Origin: Microbacterium sp. SA39
GTDB lineage: Bacteria > Actinomycetota > Actinomycetes > Actinomycetales > Microbacteriaceae
Reading direction: 5' to 3'
DNA: 64,000 nt
Assembly: GCF_000967865.1 (NCBI RefSeq)
Contig: NZ_JXRU01000034.1
Coordinates: forward strand, 1-64,000
This document shows, piece after piece, positions 49,709-58,408 of the stretch (within the stretch, counting starts at the first letter, position 1; each line of letters opens with the position of its first letter). Below the pieces are notes generated by a model. It was given only the letters and a program-made list of their open reading frames with translations, made no database searches and had not been told where the DNA came from. The position numbers and the translations under genes were made by a program.

Positions 49709-50467
49709 TCAGGCCCGCACGGGTACCGCCAGCGGGAAGCGACGCCGCAGGATGACCCGCTGCACGAGCGTCCAGACGACCGTCACCGTGAGGTACAGGG
49801 CTGCGGCGAGCGGCACGAAGATCGCGAAGACCGCGGTCAGGTAGTGCAGCGCCGAGGTGACCCGCAGCATGGCCGGCGAGTTCAGCGGAGAGTCGTCGCC
49901 TTCGATCGGCTGTGGCTGGAAAACGCGGCGCGTGATCTCGGCCGCCACGAGCATCACGACCAGCAGGGCGCCGAAGACCAGACCGACGGCGGGTGTCATC
50001 GTCCCGCCGAACAGGGCTGAGACGAGACTCTGGCCGAGGGGAGCGCCGAACAGATCGTGCGCGAGCAGTTCGTTGGCATGTCCGGCGATGTCGGTCCGGA
50101 TGAACAGCGTGTAGAGGATGCCGATCACCGGCGCCTGCGCGAGCACCGGCAGCATCCCGGCGAAGGGTGAGGCGTTCTCCGTGCGGTACAGCGCGAGCGT
50201 CTCCTTCTGCAGGCGCTCGGGGTTCTTCTTGTATCGCCGCTGCAGCTCCCGCAGCTTCGGTGCGAGGCGGAACCGCGTCTGCTCGGCTTTGGCCTGCGAG
50301 ATGCCGACGGGGATGAGGAGTGTGCGCACCAGCAGCGTGACGAGCACGACGGCGAGTGCGGCGGCGGATGCTTCGGCGAGCGGTTCGAGGGCGGTGGAGA
50401 GGCCGACCATCGCGCCGTAGGCGGCGTCGAGGAGGGCGGCGAGTGGCGGGAATGCAAAAGGGTCCAT
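49709..50467 (-). CDS. YidC/Oxa1-type membrane insertase (second copy)
   Basis: 252-aa insertase. The core LLVRTLLIPVGISQAKAEQT contains the TM2 start, and the cytoplasmic hairpin APKLRELQRRYKKNPERLQK follows; TASPF-like segments (NASPFAGMLPVLAQAPVIG) and later helices complete five segments. It lacks the long C-terminal tail of the rnpA-linked YidC and is away from that locus, so it is probably an accessory paralogue. GGAGAA precedes the ATG. Confidence 0.87.
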   Translation of the reverse strand: MDPFAFPPLAALLDAAYGAMVGLSTALEPLAEASAAALAVVLVTLLVRTLLIPVGISQAKAEQTRFRLAPKLRELQRRYKKNPERLQKETLALYRTENASPFAGMLPVLAQAPVIGILYTLFIRTDIAGHANELLAHDLFGAPLGQSLVSALFGGTMTPAVGLVFGALLVVMLVAAEITRRVFQPQPIEGDDSPLNSPAMLRVTSALHYLTAVFAIFVPLAAALYLTVTVVWTLVQRVILRRRFPLAVPVRA

Positions 50468-50580
50468 GAGAGTTCTCCGTTCGGGGAGTCGCGAGAGTCG
50501 CGAGATGCGGGAGGGTCGGCGAAGGCCGCGCTGTCCCGCACGAACGGACGGCCCCTCGCGGGTCGTCCTGTGGCGACGGA

Positions 50581-50853
50581 CTACGCGGCGGTCGAGAGCC
50601 CCGACGCCCGCGGGCGCGGGTGCCCTGCGGCATCCGGATCGCTCTGCGCGAGCAGCGTGCCGACGTCGATCGCGCGCAGCGGATGCGGCTCATCGGCGCC
50701 GATCACCGGTCGCACGCTCAGCACGACGGCGAGCGTGAGGGCGGTGACGGCGAGGAGGGCGATGGCGAGGCCGAGGGCGCCGGCATCCGGCACCGACACG
50801 AGCCCGAGCGTGGTCGCGATAATGCTCAGCAACTGGCCGAACCACTCGCTCAT
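50581..50853 (-). CDS. DUF6412 small membrane protein
   Basis: 90-aa protein with two hydrophobic helices (about residues 5-20 and 27-47) and a short soluble tail (PLRAIDVGTLLAQSDPDAAG). It matches the DUF6412 pattern of actinobacterial proteins next to accessory YidC genes, which is the case here, 113 bases upstream of yidC. AAGGGAG precedes the ATG. Function unknown. Confidence 0.72.
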   Translation of the reverse strand: MSEWFGQLLSIIATTLGLVSVPDAGALGLAIALLAVTALTLAVVLSVRPVIGADEPHPLRAIDVGTLLAQSDPDAAGHPRPRASGLSTAA

Positions 50854-50906
50854 GCGCGCTCTCCCTTCCTGCTGCGAGGGTAGCACCGGGGCCTGGGACT
50901 CAGTCC

Positions 50907-50972
50907 GCTTTTCGAATCGCGCAACTGGCGATTTTTTTGGCCCCTGATCGACCATTTGCGCGATTCGAAAGC
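50907..50972. repeat. Inverted repeat with 17-bp arms (TTCGAATCGCGCAA)
   Basis: Arms 50907-50924 and 50956-50972 differ by one extra T. The loop holds seven T residues. It lies in the divergent region between DUF6412 and nitronate monooxygenase, unusually AT-rich for the window, so it may be regulatory instead of a terminator. Confidence 0.65.
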
Positions 50973-50996
50973 CGCTCGGGGGCTCCCGGCGGCACC

Positions 50997-51002
50997 TAGG
51001 CT
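50997..51002 (+). promoter_or_regulatory. -10 box (TAGGCT) of leaderless nitronate monooxygenase gene
   Basis: TAGGCT, six bases, then ATG 51009. Confidence 0.6.
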
Positions 51003-51008
51003 CGAAGC

Positions 51009-52055
51009 ATGAGTGATCTGCGCGCGATGCTCGGGATCGAGCATCCGATCTTCCTCGGCCCCTACGGCGGACTCTCGTCGGTCGAACTGACCGCTGCGGT
51101 GAGCGAGGCGGGCGGGTTCGGCTCGTTCGGGCTCTATGGGTACGACGGCGACCGTATCCGTGCGACCGGCGCCGCGCTGCGGGCCGCGACCGATCGCCCG
51201 TTCGGCGTCAACATCTGGTTGCCCACGGGAGACGAGGTCGTGCCGAACGCGCAGCACATGATCTTCGCGCAGGCGCTCGAGCCGTTCTATGAGGCTGTCG
51301 GCGTCGAGGTGCCCGCCCGTCCCGACCGGTATCTGCCGTCGCTCGAGGAGCAGCTCGAAGCGATCTGGGAGATCGCTCCTGCGGTGCTCAGCGTCGTCTT
51401 CGGCGTGCCGTCGGCGGAGATCGTCGAGGAGGCGCGTCGCCGCGGCATCCGCCTCGTGGGCACGGCGACGACCGTCGCCGAGTCCGTGGCTCTCGCGGAC
51501 GGCGGAGTGGACGCGATCGTCGCGACCGGCATGGAGGCGGCAGGTCATCGTGTGTCGTTCCTCCGCGCTGCAGAGGACTCGCTGATCGGCACCTTCGCCC
51601 TGGTGCCGCAGGTTGTCGACGCCGTCGATGTGCCGGTGATCGCGGCCGGTGGCATCGCCGACGGGCGCGGAGTGGCTGCGGCCTTCGCGCTGGGCGCGTC
51701 GGGTGTGCAGGTCGGGACGGCGTTCCTCGCCACCCGGGAGTCGGCGACGACCGACGCGCACCGCGCCGCGATCCGTTCCACCGCCGCAGACGAGACCGTG
51801 CTGACCCGGGCGATGAGCGGGCGCCTCGCCCGTGGCGCTCGCAATCGCGTCGTCCGGGCGATCGAGGCTAGTGGCACCATCGCACCGTTCCCGATGCAGA
51901 ACTGGCTCACGGGTCGCTTCCGCGCCGCCGCGAACGAGCAGGGCTTCGGCGAGCTGCAGGGGCTGTGGATGGGGCAGGCGGCCCCGCTGATCCGCTTCGA
52001 CACCGCGGCCGAGGTCTTCGCGGAGTTGGTCGCGGGAGTGCGCGCTGGCCGGTGA
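51009..52055 (+). CDS. Nitronate monooxygenase family protein
   Basis: 348-aa FMN-dependent TIM-barrel enzyme of the 2-nitropropane dioxygenase family, which oxidises nitronates to carbonyl and nitrite. It opens LGIEHPIFLGPYGGLSSVEL; the active-site His is in VATGMEAAGHRVSF near residue 180, and the FMN phosphate site includes VIAAGGIADGRGVAAAFALG near 214 and GVQVGTAFLATRE. Enoyl-ACP reductase FabK is a related alternative. Leaderless start. Confidence 0.87.
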   Translation: MSDLRAMLGIEHPIFLGPYGGLSSVELTAAVSEAGGFGSFGLYGYDGDRIRATGAALRAATDRPFGVNIWLPTGDEVVPNAQHMIFAQALEPFYEAVGVEVPARPDRYLPSLEEQLEAIWEIAPAVLSVVFGVPSAEIVEEARRRGIRLVGTATTVAESVALADGGVDAIVATGMEAAGHRVSFLRAAEDSLIGTFALVPQVVDAVDVPVIAAGGIADGRGVAAAFALGASGVQVGTAFLATRESATTDAHRAAIRSTAADETVLTRAMSGRLARGARNRVVRAIEASGTIAPFPMQNWLTGRFRAAANEQGFGELQGLWMGQAAPLIRFDTAAEVFAELVAGVRAGR

Positions 52056-52061
52056 CGGATC

Positions 52062-52165
52062 ACCGGCGGCGTTCCGGTCGCACTCTCGGCCGCCTGCGAG
52101 CGGTCGAGACGGCAGGAACTGCGACCGGAACGACGCCGAACGGCAGCAACTGCGACCGGAAGGGG
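52062..52165. repeat. Composite inverted repeat of CGTTCCGGTCGCA units
   Basis: One forward unit (52069-52082) faces two reverse units TGCGACCGGAA (52120 and 52151), between the convergent nitronate monooxygenase and purU genes. It has the same architecture as the 8430 element with unrelated sequence. Confidence 0.65.
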
Positions 52166-52177
52166 TGCCCGCCGGCT

Positions 52178-53029
52178 TCAGAGGATGACGGTGGACTTGC
52201 CGTGCACGATCACGCGGTCCTCCGCGTGCCACTGCACGGCGCGGGCGAGCACCTGGCGCTCGACGTCGGCGCCGCGGCTCTGCAGCTGAGCGGCTGACTC
52301 GGCGTGCGTGACGCGCGTGACGTCCTGCTCGATGATCGGGCCCTCATCGAGGTCGGCCGTCGCGTAGTGGGCCGTCGCGCCGATCAGTTTCACGCCGCGG
52401 TCCTTCGCCCGGGCGTACGGGTTCGCGCCGATGAACGCGGGCAGGAAGGAGTGGTGGATGTTGATGACCGGAGCCTCGAGCCGCTCGATGAAGTCGTCTG
52501 TGAGGATCTGCATGTAACGCGCGAGCACGACGAGGTCGACGTTGCCGCGCAGCAGCTCGAGCTGGCGCTGCTCCATGAGCTGCTTGTCACCGGAGGGGAT
52601 GTGCACGAACGGCACACCGAACGAGCGGACGGCCTCGGCCAGGTCGGGGTGGTTCGAGACGACCATCGTGATGTCGATGTCGAGCTGACCGCGCTGCGTG
52701 CGCCAGAGCAGCTCCATCAGGCAGTGGTCGTACTTCGAGACGAAGATCGCGACGCGCTTGCGGCGGGCGACGTCGTGCAGCGACCACTCCATGCCGAACC
52801 GCTCGGCCACGACGGCGATGTCCGCCTCCAGAGCCGGGCGGGCGGCGGCGAGCCCGTCGAGATGGATGACCGTGCGCTGGAAGAAGCGCCCGCCCTCGGA
52901 GTCGGTGGAGTGCTGGTCGAGCGAGATGATGTTCGCCCCGTGCTGGGCGAGCACGCCGGCCACCGCTGCGACGATGCCGGGCTGGTCATCGCAGGCGATC
53001 AGAAGGCGGGCGGTATCGGGCTGAGACAT
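52178..53029 (-). CDS. purU: Formyltetrahydrofolate deformylase
   Basis: 283-aa enzyme that hydrolyses 10-formyl-THF to formate and THF, balancing one-carbon pools. N-terminal ACT domain (LLIACDDQPGIVAAVAGVLA, residues 8-27), then a formyltransferase-fold domain with VVSNHPDL, QILTDDFIERL and the catalytic region VINIHHSFLPAFIGANPYAR near residue 210. GGAGTC precedes ATG 53029. Confidence 0.95.
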   Translation of the reverse strand: MSQPDTARLLIACDDQPGIVAAVAGVLAQHGANIISLDQHSTDSEGGRFFQRTVIHLDGLAAARPALEADIAVVAERFGMEWSLHDVARRKRVAIFVSKYDHCLMELLWRTQRGQLDIDITMVVSNHPDLAEAVRSFGVPFVHIPSGDKQLMEQRQLELLRGNVDLVVLARYMQILTDDFIERLEAPVINIHHSFLPAFIGANPYARAKDRGVKLIGATAHYATADLDEGPIIEQDVTRVTHAESAAQLQSRGADVERQVLARAVQWHAEDRVIVHGKSTVIL

Positions 53030-53102
53030 GGAGACTCCTCGAGGGTGTGCATCGATTCTGCCGTGGATGCGCACCGGCGGGCGAATCGTCGCCCGCGGTC
53101 GC

Positions 53103-53108
53103 TACTCT
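53103..53108 (+). promoter_or_regulatory. -10 box (TACTCT) of leaderless antiporter gene
   Basis: TACTCT, six bases, then GTG 53115. Confidence 0.6.
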
Positions 53109-53114
53109 GAGACC

Positions 53115-54329
53115 GTGGAAGCGAGCGACCTGGCACTGGTGCTGATCCCCCTGCTGGCCGTCGCCGCGCCCCTTCTCGCTCGCGGCATCCGTCCGGTCGT
53201 GCGCGTGCCCATCATCGTGTTCGAGCTCGTGCTCGGCATCCTCGTCGGACCTGCCGTGCTGGGCTGGGTCGGGCCGGGCCCTCTGCTCGAGAAGCTCAGC
53301 GACTTCGGGCTGGCGGTGCTGTTCTTCGTCGCGGGGTCGGAGATCGACTTCCGTGCGGTGTCCGGGAAGCCGCTTGCCCGCGCCTCGCTCGGCTGGCTGC
53401 TCAGCGTGATGCTCGGCATCGGGCTTGGGTTCTTCTTCTCTCCGGGCGAGGGAATGGTCGTCATCGGGATCGCGCTGAGTTCCACGGCGCTGGGCACCCT
53501 CATGCCGATCCTGCGCGACGCGCGCGAGATGGACACCCCGTTCGGCAAGGCCATCACCGTGGTCGGCGCGGTCGGCGAGTTCCTGCCCCTCATCGCGATC
53601 TCGATCTTCCTCAGCACCCAGACGACCGGGATCGCCACCGCCGTGCTGCTGACCTTCGTCGTGCTGGCGGGCGTCACCGTGCTCCTCGCCCATCGGATGC
53701 CGCACGGCAGGCTGCACGGTCTGGTTCGAGCGACTCTGCACACCTCCGATCAGTTCGGGGTGCGGTTCGTGATCCTGCTCATCGCAGCTCTCGTCGGACT
53801 CAGCGTGATGCTCGACCTCGACATGCTGCTCGGGGCCTTCGTCGCCGGGGCGGTCTGGCGCATCATCATGGCTCGTGCGCCGAAGAAGGATGCCGAGGAG
53901 ATCGAGAGCAAGATCGAGGCGATCGCCTTCGGATTCCTCGTGCCGATCTTCTTCCTCTACACCGGGGTGACGTTCGATCTGCAGGCGCTCCTGACGTCGC
54001 CCTCCGCCATGGCGCTCGTCCCCGTGTTCCTCATCGCCCTGCTCGTGATCCGCGGCTCCGCGGCTCAGCTGTCGGCACCGGCGGGGGCGAGCGGTCGGGA
54101 CCGCATAGCACTCGGGCTGCTCGCGGCCACGGGGCTGCCGATCATCGTCGCGGTGACCGCGATCGGTGTGGATCAGAAGATGATCGACACCGGCACCGCC
54201 GCGGCCCTGGTCGGCGCGGGGATGCTGTCGGTGCTGCTGTATCCGCTGATCGGCATGATCCTGCGCGGCGACCGGCCGCAGGTCGTAGGACCGGCGGCCG
54301 TGCACGAGCATCCGCAGGGGGAGCTGTGA
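53115..54329 (+). CDS. CPA2 family cation:proton antiporter
   Basis: 404-aa membrane antiporter of the KefB/NapA (CPA2) group exchanging Na+ or K+ for H+. It has about 12 helices; signatures are VPIIVFELVLGILVGPAVLG near residue 29, LFFVAGSEIDFRAV near 67, GIALSSTALGTLMPILRD near 119, and FVPIFFLYTGVTFDL-like text near 275. The TrkA-N domain of KefB is absent. The GTG start is fixed by the TACTCT box. The stop overlaps the next gene (GTGA). Confidence 0.9.
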   Translation: MEASDLALVLIPLLAVAAPLLARGIRPVVRVPIIVFELVLGILVGPAVLGWVGPGPLLEKLSDFGLAVLFFVAGSEIDFRAVSGKPLARASLGWLLSVMLGIGLGFFFSPGEGMVVIGIALSSTALGTLMPILRDAREMDTPFGKAITVVGAVGEFLPLIAISIFLSTQTTGIATAVLLTFVVLAGVTVLLAHRMPHGRLHGLVRATLHTSDQFGVRFVILLIAALVGLSVMLDLDMLLGAFVAGAVWRIIMARAPKKDAEEIESKIEAIAFGFLVPIFFLYTGVTFDLQALLTSPSAMALVPVFLIALLVIRGSAAQLSAPAGASGRDRIALGLLAATGLPIIVAVTAIGVDQKMIDTGTAAALVGAGMLSVLLYPLIGMILRGDRPQVVGPAAVHEHPQGEL

Positions 54330-54793
54330 CGACGGCATCCGCTCTGCTCACGCAGGCTGTGCACGATCTGGCCGGCGCACCCAAGGAGGGGCTGGGTGAG
54401 GAGCGGCAGTCGCGGTGGCGCGGCCGGCGCATCGTGCGGGTCGGCGAGGCCTGGCACCTCGGCGCCCTGCTGCTGACCGAGACGCACTCGCTGGCGACCG
54501 CCGAGGTGCTGCGGGCCGCGGATCCGGGGCGGCGGGGTTACACCGCCGAGTCGGCGAGAGCACGGGCCGAGCGACGGGCGGAGGCGCTGCGCGGCGGTTT
54601 CGGCGAGGGCGACGTCGTGCACGTGGGGTGGAGCGTGATCGACGTCGACGCCGTGGATGCCGGTGGTTCGTCCGGGCCGCTCGCCCTGATCGATGGCGTG
54701 CCGTCCGTGCGCTGGAGCACCGCGGGAGGATTCATGCCACTGGAGGCATACCTGCGCGAGCGGATCGAGCTGCTGTGGCGCGGCGCGGTCTGA
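54326..54793 (+). CDS. Hypothetical protein coupled to the antiporter
   Basis: 155-aa soluble protein starting at a GTG that overlaps the antiporter stop, so it is translationally coupled. It is mixed alpha/beta with an Arg-rich helix (YTAESARARAERRAEALRGG) and no membrane helices or signal peptide. The text RIVRVGEAWHLGALLLTETH is the most distinctive part. I recognise no family. Position suggests an accessory or regulatory role for the antiporter. Confidence 0.7.
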   Translation: MTTASALLTQAVHDLAGAPKEGLGEERQSRWRGRRIVRVGEAWHLGALLLTETHSLATAEVLRAADPGRRGYTAESARARAERRAEALRGGFGEGDVVHVGWSVIDVDAVDAGGSSGPLALIDGVPSVRWSTAGGFMPLEAYLRERIELLWRGAV

Positions 54794-54820
54794 CGGCTGG
54801 CGCGGCCGGCTCGCGGCGCG

Positions 54821-55537
54821 TCAGGCGAAGGTCTCGGCGAACCGACGGAGGAGGGCAGCGCCCTCTGTGACGGATGCCGAGAGCACCTGCCCCTGCACCT
54901 GGTCGAACTCGGCCGGGTCGAAGTAGCCGGTCGTGCGGTAGAACGTCATGCGGTCGGCGAAGTCGCGGGGCGTCGGCTCCGGGTGGAACTGCGCCGCGTA
55001 GAGATGCGTGCCCACGCGGTAGGCCTGCACGGGGCATGCCTCGTTCGTCGCGAGCAGCACGGCACTGGGCGGCGTGGTCGCGGCGCTCTCCTTGTGAGCG
55101 GTGAACACCGTCAGGGCGCTGCCGCTGGGGCCGAAGACGGGGTCATCCGCCCCCTCGGGTGTGGTGTCGATCACCGTGGCGCTGGCCGACTCGGGCATGT
55201 CGGTGACGACGGTGCCGCCCAGCATCCGCGTGACGACGCCGATGCTGAAGCACGTGAAGAACACGGCGAGCTCGCCGGCGATCGCGACCCGTGCGAGGGC
55301 CTCGAGGTTCGCCTCGACGCGGAGTTGCACAGCCGTCTTCGCGTTGTCGGTCACGTTGAACGGAGACCCGCCGACGACGACCCCGGAGTAGCCCCGCAGG
55401 CGGGCCGGATCGAGCGGCTCCCGCAGGAGATCGAGCCGGTCGACCACGTCGACGCCGAGAGCCCGCCGGAACGAGGCATGCTCGGCATCCGCCGCCCCGA
55501 TCTCGGGCCGCACGCAGACGTAGAGAAGCGAGGCCAT
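54821..55537 (-). CDS. Class I glutamine amidotransferase-like protein
   Basis: 238-aa GATase1-fold protein similar to stand-alone GMP-synthase-like amidotransferases. VVVGGSPFNVTDN (about 53), the nucleophile Cys in VFFTCFSIGVV (about 94; usually CxGxQ), and the His-Glu pair in AAQFHPEPTP (about 190) form the triad. Partner synthetase not visible; it may be a peptidase-like hydrolase. Leaderless, with TAGAAT six bases before the ATG. Confidence 0.83.
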   Translation of the reverse strand: MASLLYVCVRPEIGAADAEHASFRRALGVDVVDRLDLLREPLDPARLRGYSGVVVGGSPFNVTDNAKTAVQLRVEANLEALARVAIAGELAVFFTCFSIGVVTRMLGGTVVTDMPESASATVIDTTPEGADDPVFGPSGSALTVFTAHKESAATTPPSAVLLATNEACPVQAYRVGTHLYAAQFHPEPTPRDFADRMTFYRTTGYFDPAEFDQVQGQVLSASVTEGAALLRRFAETFA

Positions 55538-55543
55538 CAGGAG

Positions 55544-55549
55544 ATTCTA
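55544..55549 (-). promoter_or_regulatory. -10 box (TAGAAT) of the GATase gene
   Basis: TAGAAT on the minus strand, six bases, then ATG 55537. Confidence 0.6.
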
Positions 55550-55581
55550 ACGATCGTGAGAGGCCGCGCCCGCCGCGGTCG

Positions 55582-56334
55582 TCACCGGGAGGAATTCGTG
55601 GTGCGGCCGCGGACGATGCCGACGAACGTGTCGACGTCGGGGGTGGTGCACTCGCGGGGCCAGACCAGTGCCACCGTCGACGACGGACCGTCGCGGAGGA
55701 CCCGGTGATCGGCATCCTTCCGGTGATGCATCCGCGCGAGGGACATCGGCATGATCGCGATGCCGACACCCGATGCCGCGGTCGCGATGGCTTCGTCGGT
55801 CGGCAGGGCCGCGAACTGCGCCGGCTTGGTTCCGGGGAGTTCGAGGGGACCCAGTACATCGTCGGTCAGCCCGATGACGACCTCGCCCTCGAGGTCTACG
55901 AGGGTGAGCTCGTCGGCGACCATGAGGTGGGACTCGATCGCGGCTACCACGACCGGGACCTCGTCGTACAGCGGGATGATGTGCAGCGACGGGTCGGTGA
56001 GGGGCAGACGGACGAGCGCCGCGTCGAGACCGTCGATCGCGGTCCGCTGCGTCGCGACGTCGATCGGTACGAGCTCGAGCGGCACGCGCGGCATCCGCTG
56101 CTTCCACGCGTCGATCCACTTGCCGGGCGTCGCACCGGGCACCACGCCGAGGCGGAAAGTGCGCGGTTCCTCCGCCGCAGTCGGAGCCGCATCGAACACG
56201 ACCTTCTCGGCATTCTTCGCGGTCTTGCGAGGCGGCTTGGGCGGAGGAAAGCGCTCTGCCGGCGCAGCCTTGTTCCGGCGCACGGGCGTCGGCTTGCCGC
56301 TGCTCCGTCCGGGTCGTCGTGCCTCTTTCGCCAT
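55582..56334 (-). CDS. LysR-type substrate-binding-domain protein lacking the HTH
   Basis: 250-aa protein. Residues 1-45 are Lys/Arg/Pro-rich and disordered (RRPGRSSGKP, RFPPPKPPRKTAKNAEK), in place of the usual winged helix. From about 60 on it resembles a LysR effector domain: RLGVVPGATPGKWIDAWKQ, DAALVRLPLTDPSLHIIPLY, DEAIATAASGVGIAIMPMSL and VALVWPRE. It may bind nucleic acid through its basic tail or sense a small molecule. A TAGCCT box lies seven bases before the ATG. Confidence 0.78.
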   Translation of the reverse strand: MAKEARRPGRSSGKPTPVRRNKAAPAERFPPPKPPRKTAKNAEKVVFDAAPTAAEEPRTFRLGVVPGATPGKWIDAWKQRMPRVPLELVPIDVATQRTAIDGLDAALVRLPLTDPSLHIIPLYDEVPVVVAAIESHLMVADELTLVDLEGEVVIGLTDDVLGPLELPGTKPAQFAALPTDEAIATAASGVGIAIMPMSLARMHHRKDADHRVLRDGPSSTVALVWPRECTTPDVDTFVGIVRGRTTNSSR

Positions 56335-56341
56335 GGGGACC

Positions 56342-56347
56342 AGGCTA
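56342..56347 (-). promoter_or_regulatory. -10 box (TAGCCT) of the LysR-domain gene
   Basis: Seven bases before ATG 56334 on the minus strand, consistent with a leaderless mRNA. Confidence 0.5.
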
Positions 56348-56372
56348 CTCGGCGGACGGTCTCTGCTGGTTC

Positions 56373-56461
56373 GGCTCAAGAACGGCGGCCATCTCGACGT
56401 TCTGCGGCCCATCTCGCAGGATGTGGCCGCAGAACATCGAGATGGCCGCGGAACTTGAGCC
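56373..56461. repeat. Near-perfect 37-bp inverted repeat between tandem genes
   Basis: Arms 56373-56409 and 56425-56461 with a 15-base loop. Each arm contains GGCCATCTCGA and TTCTGCGGCC or their complements. It separates the LysR-domain gene from the small membrane protein gene on the same strand and probably acts as a terminator. Confidence 0.8.
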
Positions 56462-56471
56462 CGACGGGTGG

Positions 56472-56828
56472 CTACCCGGCGTCGATGTCGCCGAGCGGAT
56501 GCCGTTCGCCGCGGCCCGACATCCGGCGCTGCACCCGCCGGAGCAGTGCGGATGCACCCGCGACGAGCAGCAGGACCCCGATGGTCAGGATCAGGAGCGT
56601 GCCGATCGTCACCGGCGTGAGCGAGAGCGCCCAGTCGGAGATGCCCGCTCGGCGGTCGTCGTCGACGATGAACCAGATCGAGACCGCCGCCACTGCGGCG
56701 AACAGGAGGCCCCAGACGATGGCTGCCCAGCGCGTGCGCGGCGGAGTGAGTGACTCGCTGTGGAACGCGGACGCGGCGGTCGCGGTCGGAGCGGTGGTCA
56801 TAGGCGGGGGTGTCGTCGGAGTGCTCAT
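56472..56828 (-). CDS. Small two-helix membrane protein downstream of pspC
   Basis: 118-aa protein with a Pro/Thr-rich cytoplasmic start, helix 1 (WAAIVWGLLFAAVAAVSIWF, about 34-53), helix 2 (IGTLLILTIGVLLLVAGASA, about 75-94) and a basic tail (LLRRVQRRMSGRGERH). Its ATG overlaps the stop of the PspC-domain gene (ATGA). Probably part of the same envelope-stress unit. Confidence 0.75.
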   Translation of the reverse strand: MSTPTTPPPMTTAPTATAASAFHSESLTPPRTRWAAIVWGLLFAAVAAVSIWFIVDDDRRAGISDWALSLTPVTIGTLLILTIGVLLLVAGASALLRRVQRRMSGRGERHPLGDIDAG

Positions 56829-58408
56829 CGCTGGTCCTCTTCCTCGGGCTCGATGATGGTGACGGTGATGGTGCCGCTGGTCTGGTCGATCGTCAGGCGC
56901 TGAAGGGTCGTCGTCGGCGCGTCCTCCGCCGAGATCGTCTCTGCCACCACGGATTCGCCGTTCCGTTCGGTCGCCCACCAGACGCCGCTGTCGATGATCG
57001 CGCCGGTGTCGGCCTCGACCCGCATCCAGCTCACGTCGGCGGTGCCCACCGTGGCGCGCAGCTGCAGCTGGACGCCGGGGTCGACGGTGATCCAGGTGCT
57101 GCCCGCCCCCTTCTCCACGACGATCGGACGCGGCGCACCCTCGAACCGACTGAGCGAGATCGAGAGCTCGCCGAACGGTTGACGCACGTGCGCCGCCTCG
57201 TTGTTCGAGATCGATGCCCAGCCGAAGCTCACGTCCTGGAAGGCGGAGAACCCGCCGGCCACCAGTCCGCCGACGAGAGTCACCACGGTCGTGAAGGCGA
57301 GGAAGCCGCTCCGCCGGCGGAAGGCTCCGGCCACGATCATTCCGACCGCGAGCACAAGTGCTGCGGACAGCAGGCCGAGCGCACTGCCCACTCCGGCATC
57401 GCCGTTCCAGAGTCCGATGAGGGCTCCGACCACGATGGCGAGGCCGATCACCGAGGCGACGATCGCGAAGCCGGCGCGGGGGGGCGAGGCGCGACGGATG
57501 CGCTGCCGCTCGGCGGCTTCCGCGGCGAACACCGCGGCTTCCGCCTGACGTTCACGGCGCACCTGGTCGCGGGCCGCACGCTCGGCATCCTGCTGGCGGC
57601 GGCGCCATGCCTGATCCTGCTCCTTCCACGCCGCGTGCTGCGCCCGCCATGCCGCGACGGCGGCGGGGTCCTGCGCATCCGACGGAAGAGGCGCGGGCGG
57701 AGCAGGGGGCACGTCACCGATGAAAGCGGCGGGCGGGCCGTACGTCTCGAGGGAAGCGGATGGCGAGGGTGCAGCGGATGCCGGCGAAGAAGTGGCATCC
57801 GCCCCCTCGGCGGTACCCGAACCGCCGAGGGGGACGGACGCGCCCGGGGCCGTCTGATCTGCGGAAGCCATCGGCAGGTCAGACGCGGAAGCGCCCGGGG
57901 TGCGGCTTGCAGCACGCACGATCAGGAAGAGCAGGCCACCCACGACGGCCAGCCCGACGATCCAGCTGAACAACGCCATCGCCGACCAGCTCTCGTAGCC
58001 GAAGCCGAAGAGACGTCCGGTGAGCGGAGCCGTCGGGATGAGCCCGACGATCGCCATGGCCAGAAGGCCGAGCTGCACGGGCTGGTAGTCCTGACGCAGC
58101 AGGTCGCGGACGTGGACGCGGCCGTCGAGGTCGGGCAGCAGCGCCCAGGCGACGGCGTAGAGGAAGATCACCGGCAGGCCGAAGAGCGCCGCGACCACGA
58201 GAACGCCGCGCACGATCAGCGGGTCGATGCGCAGTCGTGCGGCGATGCCCGCGGCGACCCCGCCCAGCCACCCGTCGGAGCGGGCCACACCGGAACCGGC
58301 GACCCACAGCAGGAAGCGCTCGGCGCCCTGCGGAGCGGCAGGACCCGGCGTGCCGGCGCCGTTGTCGGCGTGGTCGGCGGGAGGCGGAGGCGCAGTCGGA
58401 ATCGTCAT
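56825..58408 (-). CDS. PspC-domain membrane protein with C-terminal adhesin-like beta domain
   Basis: 527-aa protein. The PspC domain (SDGWLGGVAAGIAARLRIDP then LIVRGVLVVAALFG) is near residues 44-80, more helices reach about 165, then a Pro/Ala-rich linker and an Ala/Arg/Gln coiled segment (AAWRAQHAAWKEQDQAWRRR). Three further helices (about 315-400) lead to an extracytoplasmic beta-strand domain (LTIDQTSGTITVTI). It is divergent from a PspC-fused kinase, so the two may form one envelope-stress sensing system. Confidence 0.85.
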   Translation of the reverse strand: MTIPTAPPPPADHADNGAGTPGPAAPQGAERFLLWVAGSGVARSDGWLGGVAAGIAARLRIDPLIVRGVLVVAALFGLPVIFLYAVAWALLPDLDGRVHVRDLLRQDYQPVQLGLLAMAIVGLIPTAPLTGRLFGFGYESWSAMALFSWIVGLAVVGGLLFLIVRAASRTPGASASDLPMASADQTAPGASVPLGGSGTAEGADATSSPASAAPSPSASLETYGPPAAFIGDVPPAPPAPLPSDAQDPAAVAAWRAQHAAWKEQDQAWRRRQQDAERAARDQVRRERQAEAAVFAAEAAERQRIRRASPPRAGFAIVASVIGLAIVVGALIGLWNGDAGVGSALGLLSAALVLAVGMIVAGAFRRRSGFLAFTTVVTLVGGLVAGGFSAFQDVSFGWASISNNEAAHVRQPFGELSISLSRFEGAPRPIVVEKGAGSTWITVDPGVQLQLRATVGTADVSWMRVEADTGAIIDSGVWWATERNGESVVAETISAEDAPTTTLQRLTIDQTSGTITVTIIEPEEEDQR

